Of a DNA stretch of 64,000 bases, positions 12,801-25,822 are shown in pieces; position 1 is the first letter of the stretch, and each line of letters starts with the position of its first letter. A model generated the notes under the pieces. It made no database searches. It had not been told where the DNA came from and saw only the letters and a list, made by a program, of their open reading frames with translations. Position numbers and translations under genes: made by a program. The DNA is taken from positions 4,529,001 to 4,593,000 of the forward strand of contig NC_083507.1 in the NCBI RefSeq assembly GCF_032362555.1. The letters run 5' to 3'. The stretch is from Amyelois transitella. Lineage: Eukaryota > Arthropoda > Insecta > Lepidoptera > Pyralidae.

Positions 12801-13794
12801 GCCTCTAAACTTATCGTCTGTTTGTATATTGTTATGCATGGTATAGCGGTAGATTTTATGCGCACGTGCCATGGCTGCAAAATCCTATGAAAGCGTAGGC
12901 CGGCACGTGGCCACTTGAATGCTGCTTTATGATGTCTATGGGGTGGAATAAATATTTGTGATGTATTAAACAATCTTGTTTATTACATTTAAATCCCTTG
13001 TAAAAATGAGTAGATTTGTTCCCATTTCTGTTAAGGCAGCTACTAAAAAAAAATTCAATTTACCTATTAGTACATACCTATCAAATTTTCCAAAGAAAAG
13101 AACTGGCCTTTGACTGTAGCTCCGACCGCAAACATTTCAGTTATAGAGAAGAAAACCTTCATAAGCCCTTGGGGAATGTAGGGAATTTTCCTTTACTTGT
13201 TTAACTTCCTGAAAAGAAGTATCTAGTTTTTCCGAATGAAATGAAAATCACGTACAGACAACGGAATAATAAAGGTAGACTACCTAAATATTGATACCTA
13301 CCTAGATATGTAAGACTTATAACACAAATAGATAACTAGTTATGTATTACTGTTTGTATGCTCCCGTGACGAAGGGCACGGGGTCGTGGCAGTCGGGCGA
13401 CGTAATCACGACGCGCCCTCACGCCTACCCTCGAGGAGCCCTATCTCGGACCCTTGTAAAACCCTGTATGTATGCCGGTTGAATTTCAAGTGAGCAGATT
13501 TGGCGCCCAACAGTCACTTAATATACCTTACTGATGTACATTCACTGGCAGAGAAACCTGACCCATCTATGGTTTTGGATTCGCTGTTGATGCTTCTCTG
13601 AAATTGACTGTACAAGGGATGATGATGAGGATGAAGGTTATGCATCCTTCTAGACCAATTAGGTATATATGTATGTAGGTAGTTTATAACCATTAACACT
13701 GAGAAAAATAATAGTACGAAGTACTTTTATTTGTTAATTAACCTCATATATTTTACAACTCACACTGTTGGCAATATCCTCTTGGATGCTTTGC

Positions 13795-13935
13795 ATGCAT
13801 GTGGGCAGAGACATCTTTCCACATGCCACGATCCCTGCATACTTTTTTTGGTTCGTCTACATTCTTCTTACATAGGTCGATATTTTCTTTTTCCTTTCCC
13901 TAGAACGTCCATATACTTAGTAACTGCTATGTTCC
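13795..13935 (-). mobile_element. LINE fragment (reverse transcriptase tail region)
   Basis: Shares ggcagagacnncatctttcc and gccacgatcnctgcat with the better preserved copy at 54420-54760, in the same orientation. It is too short and decayed to place in a clade. Confidence 0.55.
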
Positions 13936-14089
13936 GGTGACGGAAAAGGTTTGACTCATTACAATACTATCATCCCAAACTTGTCAAAATTTAAGTAATA
14001 AACTACAACACAAGTATCAGCTGTAAACAAATATTTGACGCTGCTACAAAACATTCCCCCAAAAAAGGCTAAAATTTTAAAAGTTTGCG

Positions 14090-16963
14090 ATGGCGTTGAA
14101 ACCGACAACTTGCAAGGAGGCTATTGCAAGGTGGGAGAAAGAAAAAGGTGAGAATGCAGCAGAGGCCACAGTCATTGAGCTGCAGTTCCAATGGCCTCCT
14201 ATTGAAAAGATGGATGGTGCTCTATCTACGTTAGTCGCATGCGAGTAAGTAAAATATGTTAGAGCAATAAGCACTTTACAGACAAAGTTCTAGTTAAATA
14301 AAAATAAATAAATATAAAAATACGCGATAAATTACACAGACTGAGTTAGCCTCGAAGTAAACTTGAAACTTGTATTACGAGATACTTACTTAACAATACT
14401 ATAGTTTATACTTAATACTTATAATGATACCCAGGCCGATTAGACGTTTCTTTTCTCATAACGGCTGGCCGGAATTCGAACCTCGGATGTCACAGACAAG
14501 CGTGCTATTGCTGGGCCACAGTGAGGCGTTCATGTAATTCATATTTTTAGTTAGGTATGCTATATTAGAATACTGTATATATGTCTGCAAGTAAAATCTG
14601 CCAAAAAAATCGTTGAAAAAATTCCGTAGGATCCATACTATTGTGGTAAGTACAGACAGGCTACTGCACATTTGCATGTTTGGAGTATTCCATAAATTTT
14701 TGAGAATGAAATAAGAATAGTGCAACGAGTTCAATTCGTGTAAGACATTTTTATTATTTTTATTAATTTCCTATAATTACTTCAATGAAAAGACATCAAC
14801 GCGGTTGACATCAATGTTCTCTTTTATGTTGTGTAGGTATAAAGAATTAGTTAGTGCAAAAAAAAAAAAATATTTCAGAATGATTGATAGTACCTACTAG
14901 ATAAAACCAATAATTGTTATTTTTCTTACCTTCTAAAGAATTTCATATCTTTCAGAAAACTAAGCCTTTCGTCGAACATGATCGACAAGATAGCTGGAAT
15001 AGCAGGGATGAGGAGTCTTAAAATATTGTCTCTGGGTAGAAACTACATTAAGTCACTAGCTGGCATAGTAAGCACTTATACTTTTACCATCATATATTAT
15101 AATGCGTTAATATAGCACAAAGATACCTCCAGATGCAGTTGCTTTTAGGTACATCTGCGGTTTGCTGATACTGCAGAGAATAACCTAAAGTAAATATATT
15201 TATATTTTATTATGTACCTATCGATTAAGTACGGAACTTTAAACCCTTACTAATATTATAAATACGAAAGAAGCTCTGTCTGTTAGGTATTCACGCCTTA
15301 ACTACTGAACCGATTTTGATGAAATTTGGTGGTTTGATAGAGTTGACCCTGACCGACCCTATTAGCAATAAAAAAAGGGGTAGAAGGGGTTAAAATTTAG
15401 GATGAAAGATTGTCAGTTAACTTTTACAGCGAACGAAGTCGCGCGTAACAGCTAGAAATTTAATATAAAGTCTTACCTCTGTCCCCGCGGCTTATAAGGT
15501 TATTCACGAACATCTGTCTTCCTCTTATTATCCTCAGCTATATCCCTATGATAAGACACACAAACCTAGTCAACAATTGTAGGTAAATTACTCTGTTGGG
15601 ACGCTGTAACCTCTCTTTACTCGAGCTCTACATAGAGTTCAAAATGGCGCTCAAAACATGAGGCTTTAAATGCAATAACCATTAAACTCGGTATAATATA
15701 ACAATAAAGAAATATCACTGAAAAACAGGTGCTAAAAATTATTTAATGTTAAGTACTTTTGCTACTTTTTTTACTACTACTTACAATCTATAAGGAGTTA
15801 TTATCTATAACTGACTTGGGTGGATATATGTACATATCTTAGTATTAGTAGCTATTGTCATTTATAATATGTATATTTATATTAAAAGGAAACGGTAGCA
15901 GACACTCTTGAAGAGTTGTGGATCAGCTACAACCCAATAGACAAGATGAAAGGCATAGGATCACTGAAAAACCTTCGCGTGCTCTATATGTCTAACAACT
16001 TGATAAAGGAATGGGTAGAATTCAACAGGCTACAGGTAATTATTTAGCACCTATTTGAATACGCCTATTAGAAGACGTAATATTATAATAATAAGCGTAG
16101 GACGGCCCCCCGCGAGATGAACCTATGATCTGTTGAAGTCCGTGGGGAAACGTTGGATGCAGATCGCCTCCAAGAAGTCATTGGGGGAGGCCTATGTGAA
16201 CGTCCTTCGGCTGAAATGATTTCAGTCAATCCGTCTGATAGTGTCTTCTTTTATTTTCATACTAGCGACCTGCCCCGGCTTCGAACGGTAGCATTTTAGA
16301 TACTTCGTCAGAAATCGCTGTTTACAATATTTCAAATAGGAACAAAATCCGTCCACAACATTCTGAAATTAGCGCATCCAGACAAAAAAAATACACTTTA
16401 TATATATATTGTGATAGTGACGATGTTTATTTTTTTTATAGATATCAAGAATATAAAAGTAGGAATCTGTGTAAAAGGCCTTGCTGTCTGCCTTTTTTCT
16501 GTGCTTTTTCTTTTAATTGCGTCCCAACCCAGCTGCTGTCAGCTACTTCGATGATCGCGGTTATGAAGCCATTGAGTTTTGCTTCTATCAGGATCAAATG
16601 CAGATTTAAAGCTGAACAAAATCACCTTAGTGTTATCAGAATGTATAAATATGAAAATACAGTTTCACAAATTTTATAATATCGCTTCGAATCTACCTAT
16701 ACCAGTTATTGTTCTACTCCCAATATAACAGAGGTACCGAACCTTTTCTACAGCCCCGTGGAATCATACAAGTAATGTAATGGTAAAGTAATGGGGCTCA
16801 TACAAGTTCTATTTTACAGGAATGTCCAGCTTTGAGGGACCTGGTGTTCATTGGAAACCCTATTTTCGATAACCAGCCCGACGTGGACACCTGGCGCAAC
16901 CAAGCTGCCAATCGTTTGCAGCAAATCACCAAGCTTGACGGAATACCAATTCTGAGAGAATAA
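14090..16963 (+). CDS. Dnal1: Dynein axonemal light chain 1 (LC1-type leucine-rich protein)
   Basis: Four exons: 14090-14244, 14956-15067, 15889-16035, 16820-16963. All are GT-AG and in phase, giving 185 aa (human DNAL1 is 190). The N-terminus [20 protein letters not shown] and the block [20 protein letters not shown] match the family closely. Leucine-rich repeats follow: [34 protein letters not shown] and [14 protein letters not shown], then [14 protein letters not shown] and the closing [10 protein letters not shown]. The family protein binds the motor domain of an outer-arm dynein heavy chain in motile cilia and flagella. In insects that means sperm tails and chordotonal sensory cilia, so expression restricted to testis and sensory neurons is likely (inference). 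All introns are small and typical; nothing is odd in the coding sequence. Confidence 0.96.
14297..14530 (-). repeat. tRNA-derived SINE, diverged copy
   Basis: Related to the copy at 10628-10888 through gcgataaattacacagactg, agcctcgaagtaa and acgagatacttact, with a decayed B box (gaattcgaacctc). It lies in Dnal1 intron 1. Confidence 0.8.
15245..15460 (+). repeat. Dispersed repeat ending in 'cgcgcgtaacagctag'
   Basis: Begins ttactaatattataaat and contains ctactgaaccgattttgatg, a phrase common in lepidopteran dispersed repeats. It lies in Dnal1 intron 2. Related copies are at 28240-28365 and 44285-44545. Confidence 0.55.
16094..16235 (+). mobile_element. RTE/BovB-like LINE, 3' ORF fragment
   Basis: One frame reads GRPPAR, then [20 protein letters not shown] and EAYV, the usual C-terminal end of endonuclease-reverse transcriptase proteins of this kind. 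It lies in Dnal1 intron 3. Confidence 0.65.
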
Positions 16964-18492
16964 GATGTATGAACAATTTAGTTACATGTTACATCTGGAA
17001 GTAGGGGTTTTCAATTTTCTCCTTAAGCTCTATAATTATAGATTTCTGTTTTTATGTAAAGGTAGGTATGTAATATATAATCTTTACCTACGGAAATACA
17101 TACATTAGTTTTAAATTTATAGACATTAACTGTATCCAGACAACGTTGGCATGTTCACGTTATTTTGTTAACCTAATTGTCATTCTGTATCCGACATATG
17201 AATAGACACAATTTTGTGTCATTATCATGATCCCAATTCATAATAAGTCAATTACAGAACTATTTCGGTCGAGAAATCGTCCCTCAAAATTTATATTCCG
17301 TAGATTATAGTCGTGATTGCGTGACACTTTCTGTAACAATGGCTGATAGATGCCCACTTGTTTAAGCTAGGAATTGAATTGACGATAATATTTGAAATAA
17401 TAGTGGCGTCGCATCGCCTCACTCACTTGACATTTATGACAGATTATGATTCTGGCAACACTAATAACCGCCGCACACGCCATCTATCTATTAGGTGACG
17501 CAACTAACATATGACGGCAATAAGATTGAATTCCATTAATCGAATAATGATTGCGATGGACAGATTGAAGATTATAGTAATAAACTGACTCTATATACCG
17601 ATAAATTGCCTTGTTAATTGATAAAAATCACAAGATTCACAAAATATATAGGAGTTTTTGTTGTTTTGTGATTTAAGTCAAATTAAAAACAGTGATACAG
17701 TTCAAATCCCTAAAAAAATAATCTGTCAACATTAGAATTAGCCCCCTCGGAAATTGCATCAAAAAGCCGATCTGAGCACAAATCGGCAAAATCTTCATGT
17801 GAAAGTGTATCCATTGTCCGTTCGGCTTTATGATTCGTCATACGTCTCAAAGCCGACTTAATAGCCTGCTTAATTCGTGCCAAAAGGAAATGCGAATTGG
17901 TGTGGGGGACGCTTTTGCTTAAAGAAAAGTCCCTCTCTCGATCAACGCACGGATGGCCCGGCATTGTGTTGCCACTAATAAAATTTAATGATGTAAACGG
18001 ATAGCGCGAATTTATCTTACTCAGGATGGGAGCGCTTGGGGAGATGGGCGCTGAGGGGAAATCAATTAACGACAATGTATCAGTTATAACACAAATTGAG
18101 TTACTATTGTGTTACGTGATATTCTTGTAAACTTGATGATTGATAATGATTTTAAATACCTATGTCTCTTATTTATATTTTTATTTGTAAATATTAAATC
18201 ATATCAAATAATAAGTCACAATCTCGTGATATGCCAAAAGGTGGACTGTTGCCTAAATAAGGACCACCTTGTAATTTATCAAGACTACATTTCACTCGAT
18301 CTTCTGTATGCCAAGCCTGGTGGTTTTGGTGGTTAAGGCATATTATGTCTTATCTATTCATCCTCCTCCTTAGAGAGCTCTTGAGATGTCTATAGACGTT
18401 TTTGAAGTCTCTTAGTGATTCATGGATGTATAAAAGGCAAATAGATAGCCCCCATATAATAACAGAAGATATAGGAATATAAAAAAATATAT

Positions 18493-18559
18493 CAGAGTAT
18501 AATAATGCCACTTCATATCATAACGTATAGATATTATATAGTGGCCTTATTATACTCTG
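18493..18559. repeat. Hairpin, 20-bp arms with one mismatch
   Basis: cagagtataataatgccact at 18493-18512 pairs with 18540-18559 apart from one position; the loop is 27 nt. Confidence 0.85.
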
Positions 18560-21500
18560 CTGGAAAACATACGACCAATATTTCATATTGTATAATATGG
18601 ATAAGTCCACATTTTTATCAAAAGGCCCTAGTTTAGGAGAACATTATGTCAATCTACACCATCCGATCAAAAACTTGTCCAACTTGTCTATTAATTTAAT
18701 GGATAGCTAGTCAGTGTATTGTATACTTTATGTAATGGACCGATAATTGTCCATCCAAACAGAAGTAACTCTGTTAATCACAATACAGCTCACACCTTCC
18801 CTTCATACAAATCAAGTGTATTGTATAGCCCCGTAATGCGCACATATGCGACCGCCTGCCACCTAGACCATCATTATTTAATTATTAACGCTACAATCGA
18901 CCTAATTTTGATTTCTATTTGACATTTCGATTACCCACCACGTAGCCGGCGGCGAGCAGCCATTTTGTGACATCTGTCCTCGAATGTGTTACCAACTATA
19001 AAATTCAATTTCCCTCAATCGGCCAGCTCGACACATTTATTATTCATAGACCGGTACCTTCAAGCCCGGCCACTAACAGATGTGATCTTTTACGTGAAGG
19101 AATATCAAAAAAGAATTTTCTATATAAAGAGCGAACAACTTTCAGTCATGAATTTAATATAAGACCATGTTGGATCCACATGATCTTATATCTACCTACA
19201 TTTATACATATGTTATTATGACGGACTTAAAATAATACATATGTATACGTATGAAATGATGAAATGGGATGCCGCCGCTGCCGTAACATGTATAATACTT
19301 AATGTCTGTAAAAACGTTATTAATTAGATTGACTTATTTTATGACGTGATAGACAAACCATAATGTTAGCGACATACCTTCTATGATTGACAACAAAAAA
19401 TCATCCATGAAAAAGACAATTTTCCTCCTATTTTCTCCCTTGCAATATAATTATTTCAGTAAATTTGTTTATTCGGATTACTACATATAGACAAAATTCC
19501 TTTGGTTTTCCGTTTCATGCCTCGGATCCCTAACAGAAAATTCAATCGCGTGACAAGTGAAGGTAGTAGCAGAATATGAGTTTTGATTTCAGTTTTGATT
19601 CTGATGGGCATCAATTCTGCATTACCACTTCAGAGCTACCTGAACGTAAGCAATCTACTCCGGGTCACGCTACTGATCGCTTTTAATGTTTAAACTGCAT
19701 TGACCGATGTCCATTCCCGTAATGACTGTATCGTAGCAGCTGGCCGTCGTCGCCATATTTGATTTAAATAATGTATGATTGAAATTGAAGGCTCAATATG
19801 ACCAATAAATCAATCTATGTCGTCGGTAATGCACAATCCATTTGCTCGCTTGTAACCTAATTGCTGTAAGCGCCGCCCAATGGTCACATTAGCCTGAAAC
19901 GTTACGCTCGCCGCCCTCGCCCCGGCTCTATACAGGGAAACTTGACTTGGCCTTTCGGCAATAATGGCTGATTTTCTAGCTCACGAGACGTAGCCTCGGC
20001 AAACGACCGCGCTTACGCCACTGAAAGGCGGAGAAAATGGCTTAAGTGCTTTCTCTATTATGCTTAAGGTCGTTCGTGAAAAGGATAATTTTCAACCTTC
20101 GAGCGCCCCGCCCTAAAGAATGCTAGATTTATATGGACATGGGCATTACTCATGAGAATCGTACTCATCCAAAATTTTCATTTCTAGATTTAAAGGGACA
20201 AACTTAAAAACTACTGGACCGATTTAACGAAATAGAAAGAAAAGAATTTCAGGAGAAATAAAGAGTATATAAAGATATATAAAAAAAAATACCTATGTTA
20301 CCATACTATTGCCTTATATAGAATCTCACTAGAAGATCACTGATTTCACGATTTCAAGAGACTTGAAAATTCTGCATGTAGGTTTCGTAAAAGGTCAAAG
20401 TGTTCTAAGAGAGAATTTTCAAAAATTTCCATGGGATGATGAATTAACACGATTTACTTTTCGCTTCAAGAGGGCGGATTCGTCACCATACTCTAGTTTA
20501 AAATATCTAGACACTTTTAGAATTAATTAAACTAATTATGACATGTTCACAAGTTTCTAATGTTTACTAAGATAATATATTTTTAACTTGGGTAACCTAT
20601 TGTCGCGGCAAGCGGCGAGGGTCGCAAAATAAAGCTTTCCTAACAAACAATAGTTCCGGCCCTTTGTCGCGTTCCGAGTTGAGTAAACATTAGTAGTTGG
20701 TATTGTGAAGGGCCTGCCCGCCCTGCCTGTACAGTAGGCTACGCATTTCAAGTAAAATTTGATCCCTTATCCCGGTCTTATTGCGTTAGAGTAGGAACGT
20801 CCCCAAAGACGTAGCGTTACACTTTATATTTGATAGATCTGTACTATGGTGCCATGCGTTTACAGGTCTAAAGGCCGACGCTGCTAGACCGCGTCGGTTG
20901 TAACTTGAGAGGTTACGGCTAGATAATACCCACTTGCCCTTAATTACCTTTTGTTTACTTGATATATTTGTGCCTTTACAAATTATTTATTTACATTTCG
21001 GTTTTTAACAAAATATAGGCCTACACTGTTTCAATCTGGCTTTTGAATTAATTTAATAAAATAGTTATGTATACAACTTAAAAATTGTTTAATAATTATT
21101 GTCTCTAATTAATCACAAAATACAAACTTACAAAAGCACGTGTCATATTTTCTTCCAAAAGGATAAACAATCTTAGGCAGATTGATAAATACTTACAGAA
21201 AATCCGTTTAGAAGGTTCCGTTAGTAAGTAGTATCTAGGTAGTAAGTTCATAATAAGTTCAAATAAATAAGTTAACAAAAATGTCTACTCAAATTTCTCG
21301 ACAGACTAGATTCCTCCAATCTCCCAAACGAAAAACTGTATCATAATGAAAATGAGAAAACAATCATTACATGCCTATATATTTCCTATAACTTACCTAT
21401 TACATATTAATAACTTTAAATAGATGCAAAGTGTAGGTATATCAGTTTTTATCAAATGTATAGGTACCTAGAGCCTATAGGTAAGCTAAATATAGTCTCT

Positions 21501-22709
21501 AGATGAATTATTACACAAACATAACACCCTAAATTAAAAAAATCCGTGAAACCTCACTGAAAGCAAGGAAGTCACGATCTCACCATAAATTACTATTTCA
21601 ACATTAACACCTACTTTCCATAATAGCCGATAAACCAAATTTAGTTTTCATGTAACGCACCCTCGCAGCTACTTATAATAAGCAATGATCAATGAAGAAT
21701 AATCCTATTGTGTCGCAGCCAGACAAAAAACCATGTCTGAATTATTCCGCTACGCTTTCGCGCTAATATCTCCATTACATTAGCAGTGTGGAACCTCATT
21801 GTTGCCGCTTCTCCACATCTACATGAAAGGATTACGCGCCAAAATGTTGACAGTTGTCGATGAGACAAAAGATACGCGAATGCATTCCGAAATACGCATA
21901 ATAGCTTGTGTTTATTTAATTTAAGTCACTAGCAACACAGAATAATGGCGTATTTTAGCCAACGGCGCTCTGACTTGAGCCGGAGCGCCTCGGGGCAATA
22001 AAATTAATGAAGCGTGGAGATGGGACCATTTTACTTGTATTATTCGTCTCCTGCGGGCTGAGACTGAAGCGAATGTCCATTAGTTCTGTTTTAACATGTT
22101 AGCGAGGTTGAAACGTTGTAAATGCGATTTACTTTACAGAGAGGGTGGAAAAGTAGCCAAAGAGATTCGGTCACGATCAATAGTCAGCGATCGGAGAGAT
22201 TTAAAATATTTATCGGAGCTAACGCGGGAGTCATAATATGTACATACTTACTAACCTATACATATGTATAATGAGGGGTGGTTTAGCAAAAGATACCTAC
22301 TGTAGGATAAAGAATTCAAGTTGTTCCTAATAGCACAACTAAACACAACTACAGTTGCAAATAGTTGTGCCATCCCTGATAAGTATTACTAATGGTACAA
22401 CTAACAAAAAAAAATACGATTTGTAATAATGTCCACCGTTTGTCATTTAAATAATTTGAAAAAAAAAAGAACCCGTCTTTTTTACAGGCTAATTCTCCGA
22501 AACCTGGACAGAGTCTGAAAAAACTGTTTTATAAAGCTACTATGTCTAGACAACATAAATGGTAGATACTTATAACTAATTGGTGTTCCAGAAGTTCTAA
22601 GTAATAAACATTCTAAGCCATGTTATAAACTAGCGTAACTACAAGAAATCTGAAAATAGCGCCCTAGCAAACATTGTTCAGCCTAACTTAATCAGCATTA
22701 ACGTAAAAT

Positions 22710-22925
22710 ACATACATATATATAATAACGTCTATATCCCTTATAGGGGTAGAGTCGACAGTCTTAAAAAGCCTGACAGTCCACGTTCAGCTGTTTGGCT
22801 TAATGATAGAATTGAGATTCAAATAAGTAGTGACAGGTTGCTAGCCTGTGGCCTTAAAGAAGAATCCCAAGTTTATAAGCTTATCCTTTAGTCGCATTTT
22901 ACGACATCCATGGGAAAGAGACGAA
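22710..22925 (-). repeat. Family A repeat, diverged
   Basis: Contains tctatatccctta, gttcagctgtttggcttaat and agaatcccaagtttataagc in the reverse orientation; the head is lost. Confidence 0.8.
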
Positions 22926-25554
22926 AACACAAATTCATATATTACATTATTACGGGGTAGCCTAGGCCACGTTTAGCTCGCTAGTTTACTATTAAGTATA
23001 GCTCATTCTATAACAGCTTATTTTTATTTTTTGCTACCAGAACAGCGTTTTACGAACGAGTTTACGAACTACAGATATGGAGCCCACCATTCGCTACCAA
23101 TATTTAAGCGATATAACTACAAATAATGGCACAATAATAAATTAATTTGACCACTTTGCTGCGTGAAATGTTTGCCTTGCCATACTATGAAACATTGGAA
23201 CAAAGACAACAATATGCGTATTATAAACGCATTAGCGGTTAGCTGATACACAGAAACTGATATAATAACTTACAATACTTACCGTTGCTGGGCGGCTGCC
23301 GCTCATCTGATAACATCTTAATCCGCGTATTTATTCGCCCCTTACTTCTAATATTAACAAAGATCTATAATAAGTAATATTAACAAAGTCCCAGGCCTTT
23401 TAATGAGTTCATTTATTGAACGCTTCAAGCTAATAATACAACTTCATATATTCGGGAAATTATTTAAATAAAACTTACTATGTGAAAAGAAAGGGCTAGT
23501 TTTCAGTTTTGGGAAATGATACTTTAACGGTTAACCTTCTTGTTTTTCGCGACCGACGCGAATAAACTACAGATTGTAATTTTTTTTTTTTTGACAAATT
23601 CAATAAATTAACTTAGTAATTTCTTGGCAAAATGTAAGGGCAGCTTCACCGAAAATGGTAAGTGCAGGCAGGCGCTAAACCGTCGTACGCTCATTACACG
23701 AACATTTGCTTCTACATTAGCATATCAAATGTTCCTTATCTGATGTTACGGCTGCTCGCCTCGCACTTTGCACTCACCACTGCAAACTACATAAGACAAT
23801 AACGAGATTAGTGAAATAAATACTCTAACTGGAAGTGAACAAGGGATTTATTGATGCTTATCAAACACAAAAATAATAGGGTACTAACATTGAAAATTGA
23901 AATTATCAGCAAATGTGATCTACAACATAGGAGCCTTCGCTTTATCCCGAAATAAGCGATAACTGAATTTTTTTTAAAATCCAAGCACTTGTTCTTTTAA
24001 ATTGCTCTTTTAAAATTTATATTTGGGCACCTGTGTACGCCTAATGTGGGATAGGCGTCATTAGCGAAGGTGAAAATTAGACCCCAAAATAAGCAAATAA
24101 GTTGTAAGTAACGTAAACGTAGTAGACGTAGTAGTTAACAGTTTTCCCTTGCGATTGACAGTAAACCTGCGCGATAACGGGTCTGAGGTACACACGCTCC
24201 TGTAAACTGATAAATCTTTAAAAAAAAGACAAGGAGAAAATACTTACATGTTTAGTTTGTTTTAGTCAATCTATGTCTGCGAAAACATCCGCATCTGATT
24301 TTACATGCGAATGATAAACTTTTATTAGACCGTTACATAACAACAATAGGCAGAGAGAGCCCCCGCGCCCGGGGCTTTAGTGCGTCCGATTTCCATACAA
24401 AAACTTCTATTTCCCGAGCTAAATGGCACGTGAGAGGACATAAAACTGCGGGAAAACTACGCAGCCTCGCTACGAACCACCCATTCGCTTTTATTATTTC
24501 ACCCTTTGAACGAACAAAAGACTAAAAGGCAACTAAATTTTGGGCTAAATTTAAACTTATTTGTTCATTTTTGTTATTTTGCTAAGTAATCATTTTTTTT
24601 ATTAGAAGGAATTGTAATATAATGGTCGTCTTGGTTGTAATAGCTAGACTCTAAACTATCGCTCTACGTGTAGGTAGATATATACACCATGGCTCTACCT
24701 TCAACATAACACAGCTAAAACTTTGTATCATGCTAAACGATTACTTTTTTACATTACTGAACTTTTTATTTAAAAACAATATTGCAACAATGCAAGAGTG
24801 CCAAAAGGCATTCGCTGCCAGTAGAAAACTTGAAATTGATTTTATTTTCATTCTTGAGATATACCTACCCCTCATTTAAAGGTACCAAATGATCGTAAAA
24901 AGTTTCAAAGACGCCGTGGTGACAGACGACGTCGGAATCGGGAAAGCAATGTATCCCGCACACGTCAAACCAACTTGAGCCCACCGACTTATGCCATCAC
25001 CCGAGGAAGTGATTTGTCAGAGCCGCCCCCTCTCGATTGAATAATTCAAATAATCGAGGTATTTATATGTAAATAGCGGGCTATATCTCCATACGAAAGG
25101 GCCGATCGGTACATAAATTTGGCAAGACGACGAGAAAACTGCGACGCACCACCGATCTGATTTATTCGCCAAGTTTTGGAAAAATTGGTTCGTGTGAGGA
25201 AATATTTGTCTAATCGCGTTTATGGCTCGACCCGGAATTTTGCGCCCCGCAGCACATAGGGTGAGCGTGTCTTGCGGCGCGCTGCGGCCAAAACAAGTTT
25301 ATTTTATTGTTATGTCATATTTTGGAATAACTTAGTAGCTCGTTATCATTAATGTCACAATGTTGAGGAAAAATGTCAATTAGACAAGGATTCAGCTAAA
25401 CACTTATCTCATTTTATTAAATGTACTGATTTTTATAATGAAATAAAATATGATTAATATTATAAAGAGAAATAGGTACATACAATACATACAAATCCAT
25501 TTACGGGTGATTTTATTTATAAATTCGTTATAAGTATAAATAACCAATTCTTAA

Positions 25555-25822
25555 TGCTGTGTGGTTACCAGCACTATAGAATAGAACCACTCCACCTCTT
25601 TCCCATAAATGTCTTAACAGTCGACTAAGGGACAGGCAAATAAAATTGGGATTGTTTTTAGACGACGGGATAGCAACCTGTCTCTTTTTGAATCTTACTT
25701 CCATCATCTAATTACATCCACCATCATTAAGCTGTACAGCTAAACGTGGCCTTCACGTCTTGGCGAGACTGTCAGCCCTGACTACCCCGTAAGGGATAAA
25801 GACGTGAGTATGTATTTATGCC
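25555..25822 (+). repeat. Family A repeat, old copy
   Basis: Forward copy with gctgtgtggttaccagcac at the head and ctaccccgtaagggataaag near the tail; many substitutions. Confidence 0.8.

Larger units (their letters stand above)
11966..14089. other. Spacer between divergent DDX31 and Dnal1
   Basis: The two genes are transcribed away from each other from this 2.1 kb spacer. It holds an imperfect hairpin (12352-12410), a family A repeat, a LINE fragment (about 13795-13935) and a GC-richer stretch at about 13360-13470 that I cannot identify. No convincing additional gene was seen. Confidence 0.6.

Noticed and set aside
17710-18075. 121-aa minus-strand open frame in the large spacer
   Set aside because: It begins at TTG with its first ATG at residue 38, has no recognised domain and no splice partners.
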